DNA of 64,000 nucleotides from Canna indica (GCA_034359265.1 CP136897.1:36939501-37003500), one strand, 5' to 3'. Positions 23,140-34,201 are shown, counted from the first letter of the stretch. Numbers and translations: made by a program. Notes: a model not told the origin generated them from the letters alone.

Positions 23140-23256
23140 GGGTGCGATCATACTAGTACTAACGCACCGGATCCCATCAGAACTCCGAAGTTAAGCGTGC
23201 TTGGGCGAGAGTAGTACTAGGATTGGTGCCCCCCTGGGAAGTCCTCGTGTTGCACC
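23140..23256 (+). rRNA. 5S rRNA copy 50
   Basis: Changes: C15T, C18T, G85T, A90C. Confidence 0.95.
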
Positions 23257-23624
23257 TTTTTTTTTACTACCTATTTGATTGCACGACGAGATCATTTTTT
23301 TTACCAATCTTTCTAACCAAACGTTAAGGACGGACGACGACGTCGACATAAAATTTGGCTGTCGATCGCCCGCGCGGGGCCCGCCGCAACCTCTACGGCC
23401 GGCTCGATCGACCAACCGACCCGAAAAATTAAAATTTGTAAATAAATAAGAAAAAAAACATTTCAATTATTATTTTTCATTTAAAACGGGCGTAACTCTG
23501 TGCATTATTGTCCGATTTCAGCTTTTCACGTGGCGCTAAAAGGCGCGCGAAGAGACGAAGAAAATGACCCCGAGCTATCCCTCGGAGGCTCACCCTTATT
23601 AGCCGACGATCAGAAGAGCATGAC

Positions 23625-23741
23625 GGGTGCGATCATACCAGCACTAACGCATCGGATCCCATTAGAACTCCGAAGTTAAGCGTGCTTCGTCGAGAGTAGA
23701 ACTTGGATGGGTGACCCCCTGGGAAGTCCTCGTGTTGCACC
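23625..23741 (+). rRNA. 5S rRNA copy 51
   Basis: Changes: C28T, C39T, G64C, G66T, T76A, A80T. Confidence 0.94.
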
Positions 23742-24109
23742 TTTTTTTTTACTACCTATTTGATTGCACGACGAGATCATTTTTTTTACCAATCTTTCTA
23801 ACCAAACGTTAAGGACGGATGATGTCGTCGACATAAAATTTGACTGTCGATCGCCCGCGCGGGGCCCGCCGCAACCTCTACGGCCGTCTCGATCGACCAA
23901 CCGACCCAAAAAATTAAAATTTGTAAATAAATAATAAAAATAACATTTCAATTATTATTTTTTGTTTAAAACGGGCGTAACTCCATGCATTATTGTCCGA
24001 TTTCATCTTTTCACGTGGCGCTAAAAGGCGCGCGAAGAGACGAAGAAAATGACCCCGAGCTATCCCTCGGACGCTCACCCTTATTAGCCGACGATCAGAA
24101 GTGCATGAT

Positions 24110-24226
24110 GGGTGCGATCATACCAGCACTAACGCACCGAATCCCATCAGAACTCCGAAGTTAAGTGTGCTTGGGCGAGAGTAGTACTAGGATGGGTGAC
24201 CCCCTAGGAAGTCCTCGTGTTGCACC
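24110..24226 (+). rRNA. 5S rRNA copy 52
   Basis: Changes: G31A, C57T, G97A. Confidence 0.95.
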
Positions 24227-24594
24227 TTTTTTTTTACTACCTAATTGATTGCACGACGAGATAATTTTTTTTACCAATCTTTCTAACCAAACGTTAAGGG
24301 CGGACGACGTCGTCGACATAAAATTTGGCTGTCGATCGCCCGCGCGGGGCCCGCCGCAACCTCTACGGCCGTCTCGATCGACCAACCGACCCAAAAAATT
24401 AAAATTTGTAAATAAATAAGAAAAATAACATTTCAATTATTATTTTTTGTTTAAAACGGGCGTAACTCCTTGCATTATTGTCCGATTTCATCTTTTCACG
24501 TGGCGCTAAAAGGCGCGCGAAGAGACGAAGAAAATGACCCCGAGCTATCCCTCGGACGCTCACCCTTATTAGCCGATGATCAGAAGTGCATGAT

Positions 24595-24711
24595 GGGTGC
24601 GATCATACCAGCACTAACGCACCGAATCCCATCAGAACTCCGAAGTTAAGTGTGCTTGGGCGAGAGTAGTACTAGGATGGGTGACCCCCTAGGAAGTCCT
24701 CGTGTTGCACC
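24595..24711 (+). rRNA. 5S rRNA copy 53
   Basis: Changes: G31A, C57T, G97A; same gene as copy 52. Confidence 0.95.
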
Positions 24712-25079
24712 TTTTTTTTTACTACCTAATTGATTGCACGACGAGATAATTTTTTTTACCAATCTTTCTAACCAAACGTTAAGGACGGACGACGTCGTCG
24801 ACATAAAATTTGGTTGTCGATCGCCCGCGCGGGGCCCGCCGCAACCTCTACGTCCGGCTTGATCGACCAACCGACCCGAAAAATTAAAATTTGTAAATAA
24901 ATAAGAAAAATAACATTTCAATTATTATTTTTCATTTAAAACGGGCGTAACTCCGTGCATTATTGTCCGATTTTAGCTTTTCACGTGGCGCTAAAAGGCG
25001 CGCGAAGAGACGAAGAAAATGACCCCGAGCTATCCCTCGGACGCTCACCCGTATTAGCCGACGATCAGAAGTGCATAAC

Positions 25080-25196
25080 GGTTGCGATCATACCAGCACT
25101 AACGCATCAGATCCCATCAGAACTCCGAAGTTAAGCGTGCTTGGGCGACAGTAGTACTAGGATGGGTGACCCCCTGGGAAGTCCTCGTGTTGCACC
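25080..25196 (+). rRNA. 5S rRNA copy 54
   Basis: Changes: G3T, C28T, G30A, G70C. Last unit of the long GTCGAC spacer domain. Confidence 0.95.
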
Positions 25197-25565
25197 TTTT
25201 TTTTTTACTACCTATTTGATTGCACGACGAGATCATTTTTTTTACCAATCTTTCTAACCAAACGTTAAGGACGGACGACGTCGTCGACATAAAATTTGGC
25301 TGTCGATCGCCCGCGCGTGGTCCGCCGCAACCTCTACGGACGGCTCGATCGACCAACCGACCCGAAAAATTAAAATTTGTAAATAAATAAGAAAAATAAT
25401 ATTTCAATTATTATTTTTCGTTAAAAACGGGCGTAACTCCGTGCATTATTGTCCGATTTCAGCTTTTCACGTGGCGCTGAAAGGCGCGCGAAGAGACGAA
25501 GAAAATGACCCCGAGCTGTCCCTCGGACGCTCACCCTTATTAGCCGACGATCAGAACTGCATGAC

Positions 25566-25681
25566 GGGTGCGATCATACCAGCACTAATGCACTGGATCC
25601 CATCAGAACTCCGAAGTTAAGCGTGCTTGGGCGAGAGTAGTACTAGGATGGATGACCCCCTGGAAGTCCTCGTGTTGCACT
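25566..25681 (+). rRNA. 5S rRNA copy 55
   Basis: 116 nt: one G lost from nt 97-99. Changes: C24T, C29T, G87A, C117T. T-tract interrupted by G. First unit of the long GTCGCC domain. Confidence 0.93.
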
Positions 25682-26049
25682 TGTTTTTTTACTACCTATT
25701 TGATTGCACGACGAGATCATTTTTTTTACCAATATTTCTAACCAAACGTTAAGGACGGACGACGTCGTCGCCATAAATCTTGGCTGTCGATCGCCCGCGC
25801 GGGGCCCGCCGCAACCTCTACGGCCGGCTCGATCGACCAACCGACACGAAAAATTAAAATTTGAAAATAAATAAGAAAAATAACATTTCAATTATTATTT
25901 TTCGTTTAAAACGGGCGTAACTCCGTGCATTATTGTCCGATTTCAGCTTTTCACGTTGCGCTGAAAGGCGCGTGAAGAGACGAAGAAAATGACCCCGAGC
26001 TGTCCCTCGGACGCTCACCCTTATTAGCCGACGATCAGAAGTGCATGAC

Positions 26050-26166
26050 GGGTGCGATCATACCACCACTAACGCACCGGATCCCATTAGAACTCCGAAG
26101 TTAAGCGTGTTTGGGCGAGAGTAGTACTAGGATGGGTGACCCCGTGGGAAGTTCTCGAGTTGCACC
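26050..26166 (+). rRNA. 5S rRNA copy 56
   Basis: Changes: G17C, C39T, C61T, C95G, C104T, T109A. T-tract interrupted by C. Downstream 11-bp GC-core deletion. Confidence 0.93.
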
Positions 26167-26524
26167 TTTTCTTTTTACTACCTATTTGATTGCACGACGA
26201 GATCATTTTTTTTACTAATCTTTCTAACCAAACGTTAAGGACGGACGACGTCGTCGCCATAAAATTTGGCTGTCGATCGCCCGCCGCAACCTCTACGGCC
26301 GGCTCGATCGACCAACCGACCCGAAAAATTAAAATTTATAAATAAATAAGAAAAATAACATTTCAATTATTATTTTTCGTTTAAAACGGGCGTAACTCCG
26401 TGCATTATTGTCTGATTTCAATTTTTCACGTGGCGCTGAAAGGCGCGCGAAGAGACGAAGAAAATGACCCCGAGCTGTCCCTCGGTCGCTCACCCTTATT
26501 AGCCGACGATCAGAAGTGCATGAC

Positions 26525-26640
26525 GGGTGGAATCATAACAGCAGTAACGCACCGGATCCCTTAGAACTCCGAAGTTAAGCGTGCTTGGGCGAGAGTACTA
26601 CTAGGATGGGTGACCCCCAGGGAAGTACTCTTGTTGCACT
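26525..26640 (+). rRNA. 5S rRNA copy 57
   Basis: 116 nt: one base lost around nt 37-39. Changes: C6G, G7A, C14A, C20G, G75C, T96A, C104A, G108T, C117T. Among the most decayed complete copies. Confidence 0.9.
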
Positions 26641-27008
26641 TGTTTTTTTACTACCTATTTGATTGCACGACGAGATCATTTTTTTTACCAATCTTTCTAA
26701 CCAAACATTAAGGACGGACGACGTCGTCGCCATAAAATTTGGCTGTCGATCGCCCGCGCGGGGCTCGCCGCAACCTCTACGGCCGGCTCGATCGACCAAC
26801 CGACGCGAAAAATTAAAATTTGTAAATAAATAAGAAAAATAACATTTCAATTATTATTTTTCGTTTAAAACGGTCGTAACTCCGTGCAATATTGTCCGAT
26901 TTCAATTTTTCACGTGGCGCTGAAAGGCGCGTAAAGAGACGAAGAAAACGACCCCGAGCTGTCCCTCGGACGCAAAACCTTATTAGCCGACGATCAGAAG
27001 TGCATGAC

Positions 27009-27125
27009 GGGTTCGATCATACCAGCACTAACGCACCGGATCCCTTCAGAACTCCGAAGTTAAGCGTGCTTGGGAGAGAGTAGTACTAGGATGGGTGACT
27101 GCCTGGAAAGTCCTCGTGTTGCACC
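27009..27125 (+). rRNA. 5S rRNA copy 58
   Basis: Changes: G5T, A37T, C67A, C92T, C93G, G99A. Upstream reads GCAAAACCTTATTAG instead of GCTCACCCTTATTAG, a marker shared with copies 65 and 69. Confidence 0.93.
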
Positions 27126-27216
27126 TTTTTTTTTACTACGTATTTGATTGCACGACGACATCATTTTTTTTACCAATCTTTATAACCAAACATTAAGGAC
27201 GGATGACGTCGTCGCC

Positions 27217-27266
27217 ATACTAGCACTAACGCACCAGATCCCATCAGAACTCAGAAGTTAAGCGTG
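27217..27266 (+). pseudogene. 5S copy 59, fragment truncated at both ends
   Basis: Only nt 11-60 remain. On the left, spacer ...GTCGCCATA joins at nt 11 (type B junction). On the right, AAGCGTG runs into the upstream spacer's GTGGCGCTGAAAGG, with CGTG shared. Changes inside: C15T, G30A, C47A. No box C and no terminator, so not a functional gene. Confidence 0.9.
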
Positions 27267-27358
27267 GCGCTGAAAGGCGCGCAAAGAGACGAAGAAAATG
27301 CCCCCGAACTCTCTCTCGGACGCTCACCCTTATTAGCCGACGATCTGAAGTGCATATC

Positions 27359-27475
27359 GGGTATGATAATACCAGCACTAACGCACTGGATCCCATCAGA
27401 ACTCCGAAGTTAAGGGTGCTTGGGCGAGAGTAGTACTTGGATGGGTGACCCCTTGGGAAGTCCTCGCGTTGCACC
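27359..27475 (+). rRNA. 5S rRNA copy 60
   Basis: Changes: G5A, C6T, C10A, C29T, C57G, A80T, C95T, T109C. Confidence 0.93.
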
Positions 27476-27677
27476 TTTTTTTTTACTACCTATTTAATTG
27501 CACGACGAGATCATTTTTTTTACCAATCTTTCTAACCAAACGTTAAGGACGGACGACGTCGTCGTCATAAATCTTGGCTGTCGATCGCTTGCGCTAGGCC
27601 CGCCGCAACCTCTACGGCCGGCTCGATCGACCAACCGACCCGAAAAATTAAAATTTGTAAAAAAATAAGAAAAATAA

Positions 27678-27785
27678 CATACCAGCACTAACGCACCGGA
27701 TCCCATCAGAACTTTGAAGTTAAGCGTGTTTGGGCGAGAGTACTACTAGGATGGGTGACCCCCTGGGAAGTCCTCGTGTTGTACC
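27678..27785 (+). pseudogene. 5S copy 61, 5'-truncated (type A junction)
   Basis: Starts at nt 10 after ...AAATAACAT, the same kind of joint as copies 20, 22 and 25 but 16 kb away and in the other spacer domain. Changes: C46T, C47T, C61T, G75C, C114T. Confidence 0.9.
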
Positions 27786-28155
27786 TTTTTTTTTTTACTA
27801 CCTATTTGTTTTCACGACGAGTTCATTTTTTTTACCAATCTTTCTAACGAAACGTTAAGGACGGACGACGTCGTCGCCATAAATCTTGGCTGTCGATCGC
27901 CCGCGCGGGGCCCGCCGCAACCTCTACGGCCGGCTCGATCGACCAACTAACCCGAAAAATTAAAATTTGTAAATAAATAAGAAAAATAACATTTCAGTTA
28001 TTATTTTTCGTTTAAAACGGGCGTAACTCCGTGCAATATTGTCCGATTTTAGCTTTTCACGTGGCGCTGAAAGGCGCGGGAAGAGACGAAGAAAATGACC
28101 CCGAGCTGTCCCTCGGTCGCTCACCCTAATTAGCCGACGATCAGAAATGCATGAT

Positions 28156-28272
28156 GGGTGCGATCATACCAGCACTAACGCACCGGATTCCATCAGAACT
28201 CCGAAATTAAGCGTGCTTGGGCGAGAGTAGTACTAGGATGGGTGACCCCCTGGGAAGTCCTCGTGTTGCACT
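28156..28272 (+). rRNA. 5S rRNA copy 62
   Basis: Changes: C34T, G51A, C117T. T-tract interrupted by G. Confidence 0.95.
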
Positions 28273-28640
28273 TGTTTTTTTACTACCTATTTGATTGCAC
28301 AACGAGATCATTTTTTTTACCAATCTTTCTAACAAAACGTTAAGGACGGACGATGTCGTCGCCATAAAATTTGGCTGTCGATCGCCCGCGCGGGGCCCGC
28401 CGCAACCTCTACGGCCGGCTCGATCGACCAACTAACCCGAAAAATTAAAATTTGTAAATAAATAAGAAAAATAACATTTTAGTTATTATTTTTCGTTTAA
28501 AACGGGCGTAACTCCGTGTATTATTGTCTGATTTCAGCTTTTCACGTAGCGCTAAAAGGCGTCCGAAGAGACGAAGAAAATGACCCCGAGCTATCCCTCG
28601 GACGCTCACCCTTATTAGCCGAAGATCAGAAGTGCACGAC

Positions 28641-28757
28641 GGGTGCGATCATACCAGCACTAACGCACAGGATCCCATCAGAACTCCGAAGTTAAGCGTG
28701 CTTGGGAGAGAGTAGTACTAGGATGGGTGACCGCCTAGAGAGTCCTCGTGTTGCACC
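28641..28757 (+). rRNA. 5S rRNA copy 63
   Basis: Changes: C29A, C67A, C93G, G97A, G99A, A100G. Full-length half of a 683-bp dimer with copy 64. Confidence 0.94.
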
Positions 28758-28847
28758 TTTTTTTTTACTACGTATTTGATTGCACGACGAGATCATTTTT
28801 TTATCAATCTTTCTAACCAAACATTAAGGACGGATGATGTCGTCGCC

Positions 28848-28954
28848 ATACTAGCACTAACGCACCGGATCCCACCAGAACTCCGAAGTTAAGCATGCTT
28901 GGGCGAGAGTAGTACTAGGATGGGTGACCCCCTGGGAAGTCCTCGTGTTGCACC
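28848..28954 (+). pseudogene. 5S copy 64, 5'-truncated (type B junction)
   Basis: Begins at nt 11, joined to the spacer just after the palindrome (GTCGCCATA). Only ~197 bp separate its virtual start from copy 63. Changes: C15T, T38C, G58A. The 3' part, terminator and full downstream spacer are kept. Confidence 0.9.
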
Positions 28955-29322
28955 TTTTTTTTTACTACCTACTTGATTGCACGACGACATCATTTTTTTT
29001 ACCAATCTTTCTAACCAAACGTTAAGGACGGACGACGTCGTTGCCATAAAGTTTGGTTGTCGATCGCCCGCGCGGGGCCCGCCGCAACCTCTACGGCCGG
29101 CACGATCGACCAACCGACCCGAAAAATTAAAATTTGTAAATAAATAAGAAAAATAACATTTCAATTATTATTTTTCGTTTAAAACGGGCGTAACTCCGTG
29201 CATTATTGTCCGATTTCAGCTTTTCACGTGGCGCTGAAAGGCGCGCGAAGAGACGAAGAAAACAACCCCGAGCTGTCCCTCGGATGCAAAACCTTATTAG
29301 CCGACGATCAGAAGTGCATGAC

Positions 29323-29439
29323 GGGTTCGATCATACCAGCACTAACGCACCGGATCCCTTCAGAACTCCGAAGTTAAGCGTGCTTGGGAGAGAATAGTAC
29401 TAGGATGGGTGACCGCCTGGAAAGTCCTCGTGTTGCACC
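29323..29439 (+). rRNA. 5S rRNA copy 65
   Basis: Changes: G5T, A37T, C67A, G72A, C93G, G99A. Carries the GCAAAACC upstream marker. Confidence 0.94.
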
Positions 29440-29530
29440 TTTTTTTTTACTACGTATTTGATGGCACGACGACATCATTTTTTTTACCAATCTTTCTAAC
29501 CAAACATTAAGGACAGATGACGACGTCGCC

Positions 29531-29637
29531 ATACTAGCACTAACGCACCAGATCCCATCAGAACTCCAAAGTTAAACGTGCTTGGGCGAGAGTAGTACTA
29601 GGATGGGTGACCCCCTAGGAAGTCCTCGTGTTGCACC
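29531..29637 (+). pseudogene. 5S copy 66, 5'-truncated (type B junction)
   Basis: Begins at nt 11 as in copy 64. Changes: C15T, G30A, G48A, G56A, G97A. Confidence 0.9.
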
Positions 29638-30005
29638 TTTTTTTTTACTACCTTTTTGATTGCACGACGACATCATTTTTTTTACCAATCTTTCTAACCA
29701 AACGTTAAGGACGGACGACGTTGTCGCCATAAAATTTGGTTGTCGATCGCCCGCACGGGGCCCGCCGCAACCTCTACGGCCGGCTCGATCGACCAACCGA
29801 CCCGAAAAATTAAAATTTGTAAATAAATAAGAAAAATAACATTTCAATTATTATTTTTCGTTTAAAACGGGCGTAACTCCGTGCATTATTGTCCGATTTC
29901 AGCTTTTCACGTGGCGCTGAAGGGCGCGCAAGGAGACGAAGAAAATGACCCCGAGCTATCCCTCGGACGCTCACCCTTATTAGCCGACAATCAGAAGTGC
30001 ATGAC

Positions 30006-30122
30006 GGGTGCGATCATAACAGCACTAACGCCCCGGATCCCATCAGAACTCCGAAGTTAAGCGTGCTTGGGCGAGAGTAGTACTAGGATGGGTTACCCCC
30101 TAGGAAGTCCTCGTGTTGCACT
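30006..30122 (+). rRNA. 5S rRNA copy 67
   Basis: Changes: C14A, A27C, G89T, G97A, C117T. The T-tract is badly broken (TTATTATTTT); the second T8 is intact. Confidence 0.93.
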
Positions 30123-30491
30123 TATTATTTTACTACCTATGTGATTGCACGACGAGATCATTTTTTTTACCAATCTTTCTAACCAAATGTTATGGACGGA
30201 CGATGTCGTCGCCATAAAATTTGGCTGTCGATCGCCCGCGCGGGGCCCGCCCCAACCTCTACGGCCGGCTCAATCGACCAACCGACCCGAAAAATTAAAA
30301 TTTGTAAATAAATAAGAAAAATAACATTTCAATTATTATTTTTCGTCTAAAACGGGTGTAACTCCGTGCATTATTGTCCGATTTCAGCTTTTCACGTGGC
30401 GCTGAACGGCGCGTGAAGAGACGAAGAAAATGACCCCCGAACTCTCCCTCGGATGCTCACCCTTATTAGTCGACAATCAGAAGTGCATATC

Positions 30492-30608
30492 AGGTGCGAT
30501 CATACTAGCACTAACGCACCGGATCCCATCAGAACTCCGAAGTTAAGCATGCTAGGGCGAGAGTAGTACTAGGATGGGTGACCCCCTGGGAAGTCCTCGT
30601 GTTGCACC
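30492..30608 (+). rRNA. 5S rRNA copy 68
   Basis: Changes: G1A, C15T, G58A, T63A. Confidence 0.94.
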
Positions 30609-30976
30609 TTTTTTTTTACTACCTACTTGATTGCACGACGACATCATTTTTTTTACCAATCTTTCTAACCAAACGTTAAGTACGGACGACGTCGTCGCCA
30701 TAAAGTTTGGTTGTCGTTCGCCCGCGCGGGGCCCGCCGCAACCTCTACGTCCGGCTCGATCGACCAACCGACCCGAAAAATTAAAATTTGTAAATAAATA
30801 AGAAAAATAACATTTCAATTATTATTTTTCGTTTAAAACGGGCGTAACTCCGTGCATTATTGTCCGATTTTAGCTTTTCACGTGGCGCTGAAAGGCGCGC
30901 GAAGGGATGAAGAAAACGACCCCGAGCTGTCCCTCGGATGCAAAACCTTATTAGCCGACGATCAGAAGTGCATGAC

Positions 30977-31093
30977 GGGTTCGATCATACCAGCACTAAC
31001 GCACCGGATCCCTTCAGAACTCCGAAGTTAAGCGTGCTTGGGAGAGAGTTGTACTAGGATGGGTGACCGCCTGGAAAGTCCTCGTGTTGCACC
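30977..31093 (+). rRNA. 5S rRNA copy 69
   Basis: Changes: G5T, A37T, C67A, A74T, C93G, G99A. Its 3' part marks the left edge of the 5,044-bp duplication. Has the GCAAAACC upstream marker. Confidence 0.94.
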
Positions 31094-31184
31094 TTTTTTT
31101 TTACTACCTATTTGATTGCACGACGACATCATTTTTTTTACCAATCTTTCTAACCAAACATTAAGGACGCATGACATTGTCGCC

Positions 31185-31291
31185 ATACTAGCACTAACGC
31201 ACCGGATCCCATCAGAACTCAGAAGTTAAGCGTGCTTGGGTGAGAGTAGTACTAGGATGGGTGACCCTCTGGGAAGTCCTCGTGTTCCACC
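31185..31291 (+). pseudogene. 5S copy 70, 5'-truncated (type B junction)
   Basis: Begins at nt 11 after ATTGTCGCCATA. Changes: C15T, C47A, C67T, C94T, G113C. Repeated as copy 81. Confidence 0.9.
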
Positions 31292-31659
31292 TTTTTTTTT
31301 TACTACCTACTTGATTGCACGACGAGATCATTTTTTTTACCAATCTTTCTAACCAAACGTTAAGTACGGACGACATCGTCGCCATAAAATTTGGCTGTCG
31401 ATCGCCCGCGCGGGGCCCGCCGCAACCTTTACGGCCGGCTCGATCGACCACCGACCCGAAAAATTAAAATTAGTAAATAAATAAGAAAAATAACATTTCA
31501 ATTATTATTTTTCGTTTAAAACGGGCGTAACTCCGTGCATTATTGTCCGATTTCAGCTTTTCACGTGGCGCTAAAAGGCGCGCGAAGAGACGAAGAAAAT
31601 GACCCCGAGCTATCCCTCGGACGCTCACCCTTATTAGCCGACGATCAGAAGTGCATGAC

Positions 31660-31776
31660 GGGTGCGATCATACCAGCACTAATGCATTGGATCCCATCAA
31701 AACTCCGAAGTTAAGCGTGCTTGGGCGAGAGTAGTACTAGGATCGGTGACCCCCTGGGAAGTCCTCGTGTTGCACT
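31660..31776 (+). rRNA. 5S rRNA copy 71
   Basis: Changes: C24T, C28T, C29T, G41A, G85C, C117T. T-tract interrupted by G. Confidence 0.94.
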
Positions 31777-32035
31777 TGTTTTTTTACTACCTATTTGATT
31801 GCACGCCGAGATCATTTTTTTTACCAATCTTTCTAACCAAACGTTAAGGACGGACGATGTCGTCGCCATAAATCTTGGCTGTCGATCGCCCGCGCGGGGC
31901 CCGCCGCAACCTCTACGGCCGGCTCGATCGACCAACCGACCCGAAAAATTAAAATTTGTAAATAAATAAGAAAAGTAACATTTCAATTATTATTTTTCGT
32001 TTAAAATGTGCGTAACTCGGTGCATTATTGTCCGA

Positions 32036-32061
32036 TTTCAGCTTTTCACGTGGCGCTGAAA
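32036..32061 (+). repeat. 7-bp inverted repeat around CACGTG in upstream spacer (example)
   Basis: TTTCAGC (32036-32042) and GCTGAAA (32055-32061) are perfect reverse complements with a 12-bp loop holding CACGTG (32047-32052). The pair is mostly intact in the right half of the window. In the left half the second arm is usually GCTAAAA, which breaks one pair. Confidence 0.7.
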
Positions 32062-32144
32062 GGCGCGCGAATAGACGAAGAAAATGACCCCGAGCTATCC
32101 CTCGGACGCTCACCCTTATTAGCCGACGATCAGAAGTGCATGAC

Positions 32145-32261
32145 GGGTGCGATTATACCACCACTAACGCACCGGATCCCATCAGAACTCCGAAGTTAAG
32201 CGTGTTTGGGCGAGAGTAGTACTAGGATGGGTGACCCCTTGGGAAGTCCTCGCGTTGCACC
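32145..32261 (+). rRNA. 5S rRNA copy 72
   Basis: Changes: C10T, G17C, C61T, C95T, T109C. Upstream 7-bp inverted repeat intact. Confidence 0.94.
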
Positions 32262-32629
32262 TTTTTTTTTACTAACTATTTGATTGCACGATGAGATCAT
32301 TTTTTTTACTGATCTTTCTAACCAAACATTAAGGACGGACGACGTCGTCGCCATAAATCTTGGCTGTCGATCGCCCGCACGGGGCCCGCCGCAACCTCTA
32401 CGGCCGGCTCGATCGACCAACCAACCCGAAAAATTAAAATTTGTAAATAAATAAGAAAAATAACATTTCAATTATTATTTTTCGTTTAAAAAGGGCGTAA
32501 CTCCGTTTATTATTGTCCGATTTCAGCTTTTTACGTGGCGTTGAAAGGCACGCGAAGAGACGAAGAAAATGACCCCGAGTTGTCCCTCGGACGATCACCC
32601 TTATTAGCCGACGATCAGAAGTGCATGAC

Positions 32630-32746
32630 GGGTGCGATCATACTAGCACTAACGCACCGGATCCCATCAGAACTCCGAAGTTAAGCAGGCTTGCGCGAGA
32701 GTGGTAGTAGGATGGGTGACCCCTTGGGAAGTCCGCGTGTTGCACT
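32630..32746 (+). rRNA. 5S rRNA copy 73
   Basis: Changes: C15T, G58A, T59G, G65C, A74G, C78G, C95T, T106G, C117T. T-tract interrupted by G. Start of the C15T/G65C/A74G/C95T subfamily. Confidence 0.92.
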
Positions 32747-33114
32747 TGTTTTTTTACTACCTATTTGATTGCACGACGAGATTATTTTTTTTACCAATCT
32801 TTCTAACCAAACGTTAAGGACGGACGACGTCGTCGCCATAAAACTTGGCTGTCGATGGCCCGCGCGGGTCCCGCCGCAACCTCTACGGCCGGCTCGATCG
32901 ATCAACCGACCCGAAAAATTAAAATTTGTAAATAAATAAGAAAAATAACATTTCAATTATTATTTTTCGTTTAAAACGGGCGTAACTCCGTGCATTATTG
33001 TCCGATTTCAGCATTTTACGTGGCGTTGAAAGGCACGCGAAGAGACGAAGAAAATGACCCCGAGTTGTCCCTCGGATGCTCACCCTTATTAGCCGACGAT
33101 CAGAAGTGCATGAC

Positions 33115-33231
33115 GGGTGCGATCATACTAGCACTAACGCACCGGATCCCATCAGAACTCCGAAGTTAAGCAGGCTTGCGCGAGAGTGGTAGTAGGATGG
33201 GTGACCCCTTGGGAAGTCCTCGTGTTGCACC
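33115..33231 (+). rRNA. 5S rRNA copy 74
   Basis: Changes: C15T, G58A, T59G, G65C, A74G, C78G, C95T. T-tract broken near its end (TTTTTTCTTA). Confidence 0.93.
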
Positions 33232-33599
33232 TTTTTTCTTACTACCTATTTGATTGCACGACGAGATCATTTTTTTTACCAATCTTTCTAAACAAACGTT
33301 AAGGACGGACGACGTCGTCGCCATAAATCTTGGCTGTCGATCGCCCGCGCGGGGCCCGCCGCAACCACTACTGCCGGCTCGATCGACCAACCGACCCGAA
33401 AAATTAAAATTTGTAAATAAATAAGAAAAATAACATTCCAATTATTATTTTTCATTTAAAACGGGCGTAACTCCGTGCATTATTGTCCGATTTCAACTTT
33501 TCACGTGGCGGTGAAAGGCACGCGAAGAGACGAAGAAAATGACCCCGAGTTGTCCCTCGGACGCTCACCCTTATTAGCCGACGATCAGAAGTGCATGAC

Positions 33600-33716
33600 G
33601 GGTGCGATCATACTAGCACTAACGCACCGGATCCCATCAGAACTCCGAAGTTAAGCGTGCTTGCGCGAGAGTGGTACTAGGATGGGTGACCCCTTGGGAA
33701 GTCCTCGTGTTGCACT
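33600..33716 (+). rRNA. 5S rRNA copy 75
   Basis: Changes: C15T, G65C, A74G, C95T, C117T. T-tract interrupted by G. Confidence 0.94.
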
Positions 33717-34084
33717 TGTTTTTTTACTACCTATTTGATTGCACGACGAGATTATTTTTTTTACCAATCTTTCTAACCAAACGTTAAGGACGGACGACGT
33801 CGTCGCCATAAATCTTGGCTGTCGATGGCCCGCGCGGGGCCCGCCGCAACCTCTACGGCCGGCTCGATCGACTAACCGACCCGAAAAATTAAAATTTGTA
33901 AATAAATAAGAAAAATAACATTTCAATTATTATTTTTAGTTTAAAACGGGCGTAACTCCGTGCATTATTGTCCGATTTCAGCTTTTCATGTGGCGTTGAA
34001 AGGCACGCGAAGAGACGAAGAAAATGACCCCGAGTTGTCCCTCGGACGTTCACCCTTATTAGCCAACGATCAGAAGTGCATGAC

Positions 34085-34201
34085 GGGTGCGATCATACTA
34101 GCACTAACGCACCGGATCCCATCAGAACTCCGAAGTTAAGCATGCTTGCGCTAGAGTGGTAGTAGGATGGGTGACCCCTTGGGAAGTCCTCGTGTTGCAC
34201 C
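34085..34201 (+). rRNA. 5S rRNA copy 76
   Basis: Changes: C15T, G58A, G65C, G68T, A74G, C78G, C95T. Confidence 0.93.

Larger units (their letters stand above)
28641..31659 (+). repeat. 683-bp dimers (485 + 198 bp) with type B truncated genes
   Basis: Full plus truncated pairs: copies 63+64, 65+66 and 69+70. Two more lie outside: 58+59 (27009, damaged) and 80+81 (36021). Each is one complete unit followed ~198 bp later by a gene lacking nt 1-10. Confidence 0.88.

Noticed and set aside
32047..32052. CACGTG as a functional G-box for Pol II genes
   Set aside because: No Pol II gene is present; the motif is listed only as part of the inverted repeat.
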